This document shows, one piece after another, positions 26,838-37,577 of a DNA stretch of 64,000 nucleotides. A program made the position numbers and the translations under genes. This DNA comes from Neocallimastix lanati (nom. inval.) (Eukaryota > Neocallimastigomycota > Neocallimastigomycetes > Neocallimastigales > Neocallimastigaceae): the NCBI GenBank assembly GCA_016946835.1, contig JACVTC010000128.1, positions 243,001-307,000 of the forward strand, written 5' to 3'. Within the stretch, counting starts at the first letter, position 1; each line of letters opens with the position of its first letter. The notes beneath the pieces are model-generated. The model was given only the letters and a program-made list of their open reading frames with translations, was not told the origin of the DNA and did no database searches.

Positions 26838-29800
26838 TTCACAGAAAATTAGTATCTTTAGTTAAGTTTTTAGTCAAATACTTTCATTTTTATTATAACT
26901 TAAAAAATAAATAAGATATAATAATAATATGAATTTATGAAACAAAAAACTTAATATAAACTTTTTTTATGCAATTATTATTAAAGTATGTATTTAATAT
27001 AATAAAATTTATATGTCACATAGAATGTAATTTTATGAATATCAAAATATTAAATCATGTGTTATAAAAATAAGTATTTTTAAATAAATAAAAAATTTTA
27101 GTGAAAAAATAATCTATTTTTTTACAAATTTTTTGTTAGATTTAGAGTTAATTATAGTTAGTATTAATTTAATAATCAACTTAACAAATAAATAATAAAC
27201 AAAACTATATTTCAGTATTTTAGTAGTAAATAAACAAAAATATTTAAATAAAGATGTCCGAAAAATCATTTACAGCATGGACTACGTCTTAACCGAGACA
27301 AACTACGACGACTGATATGAGGACTTTAAATTAAAATTAAATAGTTACTGGGATTGGGGAGTACGTTGAAAAAGATATCGCTACCATCATAGAAGAATCT
27401 ATCTCCAAGTATAAAGATGGTGAACTAAAACTAACCGAAAAAGGAGAGGAAATAATCAAGAGGCACCAGTCGGACAACTCAAAATCTATTCTTTTAATAA
27501 TATAGTCATTTTATTATTGGTATTCATTATTGATTCTGGAGTATTAGTGAATATCACAAACTCTATTGAATTCATTAAAGATATAAAGGAATACAAAATA
27601 AACCTTATCCTGCCAAACAAAACAAAAATTAAAATAGGAATATTGTTATGATATATCAATAATAAGCCTTTTAAAAAAGGTGACATACATTACCAGGAAC
27701 TTAACAAAGGGTTAAGAATCTGAGATCTATATGATATTCGTTCAATCATATATAATATTTATTTCTCGGGGTCACGCTACCAATAAAAAAAAAATATTTA
27801 ATGAAATATTTAAATATATACTAAAATTATTAATTAAAATCAGTCTCAACTTTAAATTTAAAGCATTCGTTATATGATGAGAGTAATACCTATTTTAAGT
27901 ACATTTTCTGATAGTACTCTGAATAAACTATATAATAGTCAAATTATGCTCCTAACGTGAATATTAAAGGAGTAATAATCAATTGAAAATGAACACTGAT
28001 TTTCTATTAAACAATAGATGTAATTAATTAATATTTTTTATGACTCAAAATTAAAAAAAAAAAAAATTTTATTAATAACAGTTACTATTTCGGAATAATC
28101 TTAAATAGTCTGATTAACTTCTTATTATAAAAAATATTATTTTTATTATAATAATGACTAATAATTATTTTTTTTTATAATAACTTATATTTTAGAATAT
28201 TAAAATTAGTCTTTTAATAGTCTTTAGATATTCTTTTAGAACAAAACAATATTAAAATGATTATTAATAATAATAATCTTAATATAAATATTTATATCAT
28301 AGTTTTAGTCGTAATAAATATTATTTTAAGTTTAGCATTATTTTACATAATAGTTTAATATTAGAATATATAGTTTTATTTAAAATTTATCAATTAAGAT
28401 AATAGTAATTAAATAGTAATAAGTTATAAATTATAAAATATTGTATTTGATGTAAAATATAAATAGTTTTAAAAATTTCTAATAATTAAAATCCTTTGTA
28501 AGATTACTACACTAAAATATTGATTATTGAAATAAATAACTAATTCTTAAATTATTAATCTTCAAAAATTAATAAATAAAAATTTATATTCTATTAAAAT
28601 GAATTGAAAAGTTTTCTTAAAAAAAAAAAATGTATTAAATTATTGTAATAAAACGTTTTTATGTTTATTATACATTAATAAATAATAATCATTAGATTTA
28701 TTACATTTTAATATTAAATATTAAATAAAATTTTAAAAGGGTTAAAAATTTTATTGGAAAATTATTTAAATTAAATTTTTTATCTAACCTTTAAATTAAT
28801 AGATTATAAATACAATTATTCAGCTAGTAATCCTAATTGAAAATTTTAGCTTTTCATAACGAATATCAATTAGCTAAAAAACAAAACCACAAAAAACATT
28901 ACAACATATCATTATTACTCCTATATTATCTACCCAATGAACTTATACTAGTATAGATAGTAATGAAGACCTTAACTCCCATAACATTGTCCATAAAAAG
29001 AGAAAGTTAGAAAAAGATAAAAATAATAACAATTCTATAACTAGTGATCGTACAACTATTAAAATCATGAATATAACAAATAACATGTATAATACGAAAA
29101 ATAATACAAAGAATAATACAGATAATACAACGTATAACCCGAATGACATGTTAAATCAAAAGAATAGCACTTTAAATAATATAAATAAAACAAAAAAATA
29201 GCATGAAAAAAAATATTGATGATATAAACAACAAGAAAACTTTATTTGAAAATAAAAATAGCTTTATTAAAGATTTAAATATTTATAAATATGATACAAA
29301 TATACAATTAAAAAATAAAGATATAACACCTAATACTAATATCAAAGAAAATAAATTTACCAGCAACAGTAATTCTAAGCAGAAATTTATATGTAATGAA
29401 GATAGCGATATTCATTGTACAAATAAAATTATAAATAAAAATATTCATTACTATAAAACAAAATAAGAGAATTAAATTACAATATATATATAAATTATGA
29501 TATGGACTAAATAAGGTTTACAAAATAATAATAATATTAATAAATTAATTGAGAATGACAAATAGATATTTATGAAGTGAACAAAAATTTTAATAATATT
29601 TAAAAACAATACTAATAATGAAAATATTGAAAAAAAAGAGGTAATTTTATATTATATTAAATCTAAAGAAAATATAGAAGATATATTAACAAGTTAATAA
29701 AAATCATATAACTAATTTTTTAAATAAAGTATTTAATAATACCTTGTTTAGGGGAGAATGTTTTAATACCTCTATTTTTGTTATAATTTTAAAATATTAT

Positions 29801-30083
29801 ATAATGTATTACAAATAAATAGGATATATATAATAATAATTTATAGTTTATATAATTTATTATACAAATAATTTAAAAAAATTTTTATAAGCCTCTTTTA
29901 TACTTATTAAAGTATATATTTAATACAATTAAATATACATATTCCATTGAATGTAATTTATACATATTCCATTGTATGTAATTTTATGAGTATAAAAGTA
30001 TTAAATCATGTATTATTAAACAATAAGACATTTTAAATAAATAAGAAATTTAGTAAAGAAGTAATTTTACAGTTTTTTTGTCA
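26838..30083 (+). mobile_element. Decayed Ty1/copia retrotransposon of the family at 55722
   Basis: The order of parts follows the intact copy. A 5' LTR relic spans 26838-27138 (GAAAATTAGTATCTTTAG near its start; AATATTAAATCATGTGTTAT; ending TTTTTTGTTA). The leader starts GATTTAGAG, a worn primer-binding site. A gag start follows at 27254 (ATGGACTACGTCTTAACCGA, close to the intact copy) with stops and a deletion that removes most of gag. A protease piece lies near 27525-27680 (IDSGVLVNITNSIEF). Integrase and most of the reverse transcriptase are missing. The Asn/Lys-rich linker lies at about 28940-29465 and the RNase H end at 29636-29740 (VILYYIKSKENIEDI). The polypurine tract AGGGGAGAA is at 29750-29758, with a 3' LTR at 29759-30083 (about 325 bp, ending TTTTGTCA). 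The element is dead and old compared with the copy at 55722. Confidence 0.85.
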
Positions 30084-30239
30084 TATACAAACTATATGAG
30101 TCTTAATTACATAAAGATTAGATTTTATTTTATATTAAACTTAAATTATAATTTTAACTTTTAATTCATTATTATAAAATTAGTAATTTTAACTTTACAA
30201 TGTAATTAACATTATAATCAATAATTTTATTTTATTTAC

Positions 30240-30429
30240 AACTAAATTACTAAATTACTAAATTTCCCAATTAACTAAGTATTCAAAAACAAATGAGATT
30301 AATCTATTGTAGATCTCAATTTTGTTTATTTTCTAAGAGTTTCATTTTATTCTATAAGTTTGTGTTGAAATTTTAGTGATTTTGAATACTTAGTTAATTA
30401 GGCAATTTAGTAATTTAGTAATTTAGTTA
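30240..30429. repeat. Long inverted repeat (about 49-nt arms, 91-nt loop)
   Basis: Arm 30240-30288 (AACTAAATTACTAAATTACT at its start, TTAACTAAGTATTCAAAA at its end) is the near-perfect reverse complement of 30380-30429, with a few mismatches around TTTCCCAATT and TTGCCTAATT. The loop contains GAGATTAATCTATTGTAGATCTC, itself a short hairpin. It lies between a copia LTR and a gag relic, where the intact element has only a 188-nt leader, so it may be an insertion of a small foldback element. Confidence 0.75.
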
Positions 30430-30601
30430 TCTAGTATAATTAGAATATTCAAGATTAATAAGAAATATACATAAATAAGAAACAAATTAGGAATTAAAGA
30501 ATAAGTATTTAAATGTTTCTAATATAATTTAGTAATTCGTAATTAATATATGGTAGCTTATTATGAATTATTAGTAATATATATATATATATATTAATAA
30601 A

Positions 30602-30830
30602 ATGACTGGATCAACTAAAATAGTTTTAAATGGAATGGAATATATCCTGATTGAGAACAATTAAGATGAATAGTATGAGGAATTCATCATAGATCATTAA
30701 GTTGTTGGATTAAATGTGTACTATGAAAAAAACAGATGATATTATAAAATAAAGAATGAATATATCACTAAAAATAATAAGGGAAGGGGGTACCTTAGCT
30801 GAGAAAGGCGAAAGAAAATTTAAAAAAAAC
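30602..30830 (+). pseudogene. Decayed copia gag start (second lineage)
   Basis: Begins ATGACTGGATCAACTAAAAT. The frame parallels the intact gag N-terminus: NGMEYILIENN for HSMDYVLTETN, YEEFI for YEDFK, and LAEKGERK for LSEEGEEK. Several stops and frameshifts are present and the rest of the element is missing. It differs more from the copy at 56274 than the relic at 27254 does, so it is from an older or distinct subfamily. The LTR at 29759-30083 could be its 5' LTR. Confidence 0.55.
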
Positions 30831-30839
30831 ATAAAATAA

Positions 30840-31525
30840 ACAATTTTAAAGTTCTAAGCTTTAAAGAAAATCAGTGGAAACAGATTTTTAATATATTTTA
30901 TATAAATTTCAAAATATTATATTCTTTCAAAATACTATTTATTATTTTGAACTTTTTAAAAATAAACAATTATATTGATAAATCAATAATGCTATATGTA
31001 TATATAATATATATAATTATAATTTTAATATACTAATAAAAATTATATAATTATATTTTCTTTTATGAAGTTACAATAAATTAGTAATGATTAATAATAA
31101 AAAAATATAATAAAAGTAAAAACCTAATTTTACTAAAATTTTGTTAAATAAAAAGCAGTAGTTTAATAAAATATTTTGGCTATGAATATTTTTTATTTTT
31201 TTTTTTTTTTTTTTAATATAAAAAAGTGAATGGATTATATATAAATTATTAAATAATAAGATTTTATAGGCAATTTAAACGAATAATATTAGAACTAATT
31301 AATAATTTATTAATGGGACAATTTCAAGGTTACATTAAACTAAAATTAACAAATTTATTTTAATTGTTATATTTATTATATATATAAATATTTATTAATT
31401 AATTAATAAATAATTTGTCTTTTTTTTTTTTTTTTTTTTTTTTAATAAAAATTTCAATTTTATCTTTTTAATTTTGAAAGTTAATTGATAGAAAAATTAA
31501 TATATATAAGATAATATTCAAAGAT

Positions 31526-31574
<49 letters not shown>

Positions 31575-32992
31575 ATATAATTATATTATATAATTGAATT
31601 CTTTGAATCAAATAAATGAATATATGGAATAAAAATGTAATTTTTTATTATCAATTTAAAATTAAATTTATCATCATGGTAAACATATTAAAAGTATTTT
31701 ATAAATATATTATTTAAAATAATACATGAACCATGTAGACTATAATTAATATATAATAATATATATTTAATAAACAGTCATTTAATAGAAAAAAAGAAAA
31801 AAAGCATTGATAGTTGAAATATTACGTAAATTAATATTGATTATATATATATATATATTATTTTATTTTACTTTTTTTTTTTGAAAAAAAAGTATAAACA
31901 AGTAATATTAATAAATATTTATCAAATTATTTTTAAAATTTCAGTTTTAAATGAAATAAATTATGAAATTTTAACGATAGGATAATGCAATATTTAAAAT
32001 ATGATAAATAAATATATATTTTATCATATTTTAACATTTTAATCAATAATATCTACTTATTTTAAAAAAAATATATATTAAATAGATAAAGAACTTTATG
32101 ATAAATTATTATGTTATATATTTTAATAATATTTTTAGGCTAAGAAAAAAATACTATATATATACATAAAAAATTATACATAATAATAGAATTAATAAAT
32201 ATTTTTCAAGGTTCTATTAATTCAATTTTTCGTTGGTAATATTTGAAATATATATTAATGTCATGAATTTTTTTTTTTTTAGAAGAAGCATTATATATAT
32301 ATATATATATTTGTATGTGGATAAAAATTATAATGATTTTATGAATAAAATAAATTTTTTTAAAACATAATAAATAAAATTATAAGCTATATATATATAT
32401 ATATATTTTATATTTTATATTAGATTAAGTTCATAATATATTTAAACTTATCCATACGTTTAATAATTATCAATAACTTCATAAAAATTAAGTAATTACA
32501 CAAGATGCAATATATATTTGTCTTATTCTATAATGTAATATATATATTTATATAATATATATTTAAATTAAAGCAATAAATATATTACTTTAATAATAAT
32601 AATAAAAAATGATATAGGCAAAATCTATAATAGTAATAATGATAAAGGAATAATAATAATAAAGGTGTAATAGTGTAATACATATAATAATAATTAATAA
32701 TAACTAATTAATAATAATGAAGTAATTCATTATTCTCTTATAAACATGAGATTTGTATATTAATATCTTATCAGAATTTATTGTACATTAATAATAATAT
32801 TTTTCCTTCTTTTTCCTTTTTTGTACTTATTTTATTATATATTATTAATATGTTTATATAAGTTTTAATAATATAATATAAATAATATAATTTTAATAAA
32901 ATTTATTTTAATCCAATCATGAAAAAAATGTACCGTTAGTATGTACAATTAAATCTAAATTTAATTTCTGAATTCCATATAATGAAATAAAA

Positions 32993-33035
<43 letters not shown>

Positions 33036-33048
33036 ACAAACAAACAAA

Positions 33049-33079
<31 letters not shown>

Positions 33080-33736
33080 ATATCAAAAATATAAAATTCA
33101 TAATATTAGTTATATCATTTATTAATGAATAAAATTAATCAATAAATTAGTAAATCCCTGATCCATAAAAAATCATTTTTGATCCATAAAAAAAAAAAAA
33201 AAAAGAATTTTTTTTTCTTTATTTATTTTTTTATTTATTAATTTGTTGTTAGTATAAAAGAACAAAAATTTTGCCAAAAAAAATATTTTGTGACAAATAC
33301 TTTTATTATAAACTTAAAGTAAATAAAATAAAAAGGTAATTTAATAAAAAATTAAATAAAAATTTACTATACTTGAAGTACATTGATTTTTTATATTATA
33401 AATTTTATCGAGAAAATATTAGTAATTAGTAAAATTATTATATTTTCAAGTAATACTATTTTTATTTATATATATGATAACATATATAAATATAAAGATA
33501 AGAATTTTATAATAAATTTTATTAATATATGAATAATTATAAAATCTTTCTTTGAAATTATTAAAAGTTATAATTAGTCGTTATAGTAAATTATTTTATT
33601 TATTTACTTATTATATATTTATTTTTATTTATAATAATGCTAATATTTATTTTTATTTATGTAATATAAAATATTATATTATAAAAATATATAATATAAA
33701 TTAATGTTTTAACCTTTATAGAATAAATATATAAAA
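30840..33736. other. Long AT-rich intergenic region
   Basis: No gene seen. It holds several homopolymers (T41 at about 31527-31567, T-runs at 31195 and 31420), (TA)n tracts at 32290 and 32390, and an (AAAT)n array with an AAAC interruption at about 32990-33080. A short direct repeat GATCCATAAAAAA occurs twice at 33161-33195. The PepV promoter must lie near the right end. Confidence 0.5.
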
Positions 33737-35110
33737 ATGTCTATTTATCGTGATTTAGCTAAGAACTACGAGGAAGAATTAATTGCTACTTTAAAAAAAA
33801 TTATTCCAATTAAATCTTACTATGATGAAAGTACTGTTAGTGAAGAACACCCATTTGGTAAAGGTGTTACTCAAGGTTTAGAATTCCTTGAACAACTTGC
33901 TAGAAATGATGGTTTTAAGACTAAAATTTATGATAATAAAGTTTTAGAAATTATTGCTGGTGATTATGAACAAAATGTTACCCTTTTAGCTCACACTGAT
34001 GTTGTTCCAGCTGGTGGCGAAGGTTGGGAATATGATCCATTCGTTCTTACTGAAGTTGATGGTATTTTACGTGGTCGTGGTGTTAGTGATGATAAGGGCC
34101 CATTATTATCTTCTTACTACGCCTTAAAATTACTTAGAGATAACAACCTCTTAGGTAAGTACCAAGTTCGTTTACTTGTTGGTGGTAATGAAGAAAGTGG
34201 TTCTGCATGTATGCATCATTACTTCAAGACTTTAAAGATGAAGCAACCAACTTTAGGTTTCTCTCCAGATGCTGATTTCCCATTAATTTACGCTGAAAAG
34301 GGTATTATTAACTACGAAGCTGAAGGTGACTTTGAATTAGAAAAGATTCATTCATTCCATGGTGGTGTTGCTTTCAATAGTGTTATTGATAAATTCGTTG
34401 TTAATTTAGATACTGATCCAAAGTTCATTGAATTCTTAAAAGAAAACAAGGTTGAATTTACTCATGTTGAAAATGGTAATACTATGGATGTTACCTTTAT
34501 TGGTAAGACAGCTCATGGTTCTATGCCAGAACAAGGTATTAATGCTTGTATTGTTGGTGTTACCAATTTAGATAAATTCTACCACATTAAGGAATTAAAG
34601 AAAATTGCTGATTTATATACTGATCACTTTGGTCGTGGTATTAATGCCTATAATGAAAGTAAGGAAATGAACAAGAACAGTATGAATCTCGGTATTGCTG
34701 AATACAAGAATAATCACTTAAAATTAACTGTTAACTTCCGTTATGTTAATGGTGTTGATCCAGAACAAGTTCTTAAGAATATTACTGAAGCTAATAAGCC
34801 ATTCACTATTAAGGTTACTCTTAGAGATGCATTACTTTACTATCCAGTTGATTCTACTTTAGTCTCTACTTTATTAAATGTTTACAGAGAAGAAACTGGT
34901 GATTATGAATCTAAGCCACTTGCTATTGGTGGTGGTACATATGCCAAGGATGCTGATAATGTTATCGCCTTTGGTTTAACTTTCCCAGGCCATGATCCAG
35001 ATATGCATGGTCCAAAGGAAAATATGCCAAAAGAATGTTTATTCAAGGGTATCTACATTTATGCTCATGCTATTGCTGCTCTTGGTAAGAAGATTGAAGA
35101 AGGTTTTTAA
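33737..35110 (+). CDS. pepV: PepV-like M20 dipeptidase, 457 aa
   Basis: Single exon with full-length similarity in layout to bacterial dipeptidase PepV (about 460-470 aa). Two metals are held by the M20 signature: HTDVVPAGGEGWEYDPF (H86, D88), GRGVSDDKGP (bridging D118), NEESGSACM (E152 general base, E153 ligand), SPDADFP (D178) and DMHGPKE (H424). The central segment, residues about 190-380, is the lid/dimerisation-like domain, with TAHGSMPEQGINA carrying the conserved His-Gly. The enzyme cuts dipeptides and removes N-terminal residues from small peptides in the cytosol. There is no signal peptide. The base composition is clearly less AT-rich than its surroundings, with GCT, GGT, AAG and CCA codons favoured, as in highly expressed genes of this genome. 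PepV is chiefly a Firmicutes enzyme, so acquisition from gut bacteria is likely. The start ATG follows an A-rich leader typical of the host, so it looks domesticated and active. Confidence 0.9.
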   Translation: MSIYRDLAKNYEEELIATLKKIIPIKSYYDESTVSEEHPFGKGVTQGLEFLEQLARNDGFKTKIYDNKVLEIIAGDYEQNVTLLAHTDVVPAGGEGWEYDPFVLTEVDGILRGRGVSDDKGPLLSSYYALKLLRDNNLLGKYQVRLLVGGNEESGSACMHHYFKTLKMKQPTLGFSPDADFPLIYAEKGIINYEAEGDFELEKIHSFHGGVAFNSVIDKFVVNLDTDPKFIEFLKENKVEFTHVENGNTMDVTFIGKTAHGSMPEQGINACIVGVTNLDKFYHIKELKKIADLYTDHFGRGINAYNESKEMNKNSMNLGIAEYKNNHLKLTVNFRYVNGVDPEQVLKNITEANKPFTIKVTLRDALLYYPVDSTLVSTLLNVYREETGDYESKPLAIGGGTYAKDADNVIAFGLTFPGHDPDMHGPKENMPKECLFKGIYIYAHAIAALGKKIEEGF

Positions 35111-37394
35111 ATTAGATATTCAGGAAAAAAAAAAAAAAAGGGTTTTTATTTAAATAAATAAATAAATAAATCAAATTTTTTTTTTAAGGAATATAAAAAA
35201 ATATTTTATATAGAAAATAATATATATAGATTGAAAAAAAAAAAGTAATATATGTTATAGACATTATATAAAAATAAATATCATTGAAAAATATTATAAA
35301 ACTAAAAATAAATTTAGTTTTATAAATAACTAATCATTAATAATACATAAAAGTACTTAATAATAAATAATAATACATAAAAGTACTTAATAATAAATAA
35401 TACATAAAGGTACATAATAATAAATCTGCATAAAAATTGTATAAATTAATTAACAAAAATATGGATAAAAAAAAATAAAAAAAAAATAAAAAATAATGAA
35501 TAAAAAATAAATATAAAAAAAAAATAATTGTTTCTAATTATTTATAATTATTGAATGGAGTTTGATAGATTATCATATATCTTTATTTTGTTTTATTTTT
35601 TAATTTCTATTATTTATTTTACAAAAAAAATTTATATTAATTATTGATTTTTTAATATATATAAAATAAAAAATGTCTAAATTTAATTTAAAAAAAAAAA
35701 AAAAAAAAGAAATATAATAATATAATAAATAATGCAAAATATTTATTTTTAATTAATAATATTATTATCATAAATTAAATTTAAATTCAAAGAAAAAATT
35801 TTTTTATAATAATTTTTTTTGAAAAAAAAAACTTTAATTTAAATTAGTATTTTTATATTAAAAATTTTTATTTGCTAAATCACCCATTGTGAAAATTTAA
35901 TAAGAAATAGAAGGGATAATTAAATAATTTTTAATTATATTTATTCTTAAAAATTTCCATGTGTTAATTATTAATTATTAATATTATTTTTTTGTTCAAT
36001 TGTTACACAATGTTACACTAAATTTTAATTTTAATTTTTTTTTTTAAAGAAGTAAACATATATATATTTAAATAATAGAAAATTTTTTTAGAAATGATAA
36101 TAAAGTTTAAAAAAAAAATATAATACTAAGAAATAAAAAGAAATAAAAGAAAAAAAAATTAAAAGAATAAAAAATAGAAATAAAAAGAAATAAAAATAAC
36201 AATTGAAAAAGAAAATAAAAGATAATTTTTTAAAAAGTAAAATAAATAGTAAATAATATTGATATTTTTATATTTTTACATGTATTTTTTATTATTAGTT
36301 TTTATACTGATATTTTAATATAAATTTGTAAAATTTCAATACTGGCATATAATGAAATTTTAATTATTATCCAAGGTATCTATTTATTTATTCAACTAAT
36401 AGTATTAGATAAAAAAAAATACTAGAAATAAATTATGTATATAAAAATGATAACATTATTATATCTATAATTATTTTTTCATTATTATTATGATTAATTA
36501 AAAGCAATTTGCCTTTTAATATAATATTTAATATTTAAATTAAATTTGAATTTGCCAATTAAATCAATAATTTTTTCTGGCAAAAAAAATAAAAAATTTA
36601 AAATTTATGATTGAATATTATACATTTTTTTTAATGATTATGAAACCATTACTAACAAATAATTGTTGATAATGGTTTATTTTCAATATTCAATCCTTTT
36701 TTTATATAAATATTAAATGGAAAATTTTTTAAAATAAATTATTCTATTTAATTATAATAATATTTTTAATATGTAATAATATATATTAAAAATTTTATAT
36801 ATTAAAATTAATATTAAACAGGTAAACAGGTGTTTTTTATTTTTTATTTTTTTTGTTTAAATATCGTTATCAATATCTTTTTTATTATTATTATTGAGCT
36901 AATTCATGGGAGGAAAAGTAAAACTTTATTAGCAGTTTAACTTTTTTTTTTTTGTTATTTTAAATTGAAATATTATACTATATTATAATTTTGAATAGAA
37001 CATAATAATAATTATTATAAAATATAAATAAAAAATAAAAAAATAAATTATATTTGATGTAGAATTTTATATGACTCATTATTTATTTTAATCAAAATTA
37101 ATAGTATTAAAATGAAACTTCATGTATAATAATCTATAAAATAAATAATATTAATTTATTTATATTTACGCAATTAAATATAATTGATATATCATTAATG
37201 AATATAACTTTATTTAATAAAATATTCTTCCTATACATCACAATATAATCTAATATTATATAGACATATATAAAAATAAATTAATAAAAATTGGCGTCAT
37301 TAAAAATTTAAGACCTAAATTATTAATAAAAAAGAAATTAAAATAAAATATTTAAAATAAATAAAAATAAAATAAAATAAAATAAGCAAAAATT
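35111..37394. other. AT-rich intergenic region
   Basis: No gene seen. It contains low-complexity A-rich purine tracts (36100-36230) and a small tandem repeat at 35341-35425. The sequence becomes abruptly GC-richer at about 37395. Confidence 0.5.
35341..35425. repeat. 30-bp tandem repeat, about 2.7 copies
   Basis: The unit TAATACATAAAAGTACTTAA plus TAATAAATAA is repeated twice exactly and a third time in shortened, changed form (AATACATAAAGGTAC). Confidence 0.75.
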
Positions 37395-37577
37395 GTACAA
37401 TGACAAGCAGTAATTATACTTGGGTAAGGAGGGCCAATACAGAGTAACTGTAAGGCAGTCCAACAGGGACGGGTCCACCTACTAAGTAGGAAGTTAGATA
37501 AAGGCTCTAGTAATAAACCATTGTGTGTCTACGGATGTGCGGGGAGAAATCCTGCTACGGTCGTTAAAAAAAAAAAA
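37395..37577 (+). other. GC-rich structured island ending in poly-A, unidentified
   Basis: About 170 bases of near-balanced composition, in strong contrast to flanks of almost pure A+T, followed directly by a 12-A run. No open frame spans it. Short perfect stems follow one another: ACTG/CAGT (37447-37459), GTCC/GGAC (37458-37470) and CCTAC-TAA-GTAGG (37478-37490), plus a GGAT/ATCC pair near the 3' end and a direct repeat of CTACGG (37530 and 37555). A poly-A-tailed, structured, non-coding patch fits the 3' end of a LINE or a SINE-like retroposon. A tRNA-derived origin is not supported, since no box A/box B pair is seen. Confidence 0.45.

Noticed and set aside
29203-29466. Small separate gene encoding an Asn/Lys-rich peptide
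   Set aside because: It matches the pol linker of the copia element at 59280-59520 and sits at the corresponding place in the relic.
32990-33080. CRISPR-like regular repeat
   Set aside because: A simple (AAAT)n array with an AAAC interruption and no spacers. The genome is eukaryotic.
33737-35110. Bacterial contamination as the explanation for the PepV gene
   Set aside because: Both flanks are continuous with host-type AT-rich DNA, and codon use follows that of host highly expressed genes.
37395-37577. tRNA gene, group I/II intron or hammerhead ribozyme in the GC-rich island
   Set aside because: No box A/box B pair or cloverleaf, and no CTGATGA...GAAA hammerhead core. I cannot exclude other ribozyme folds by eye.
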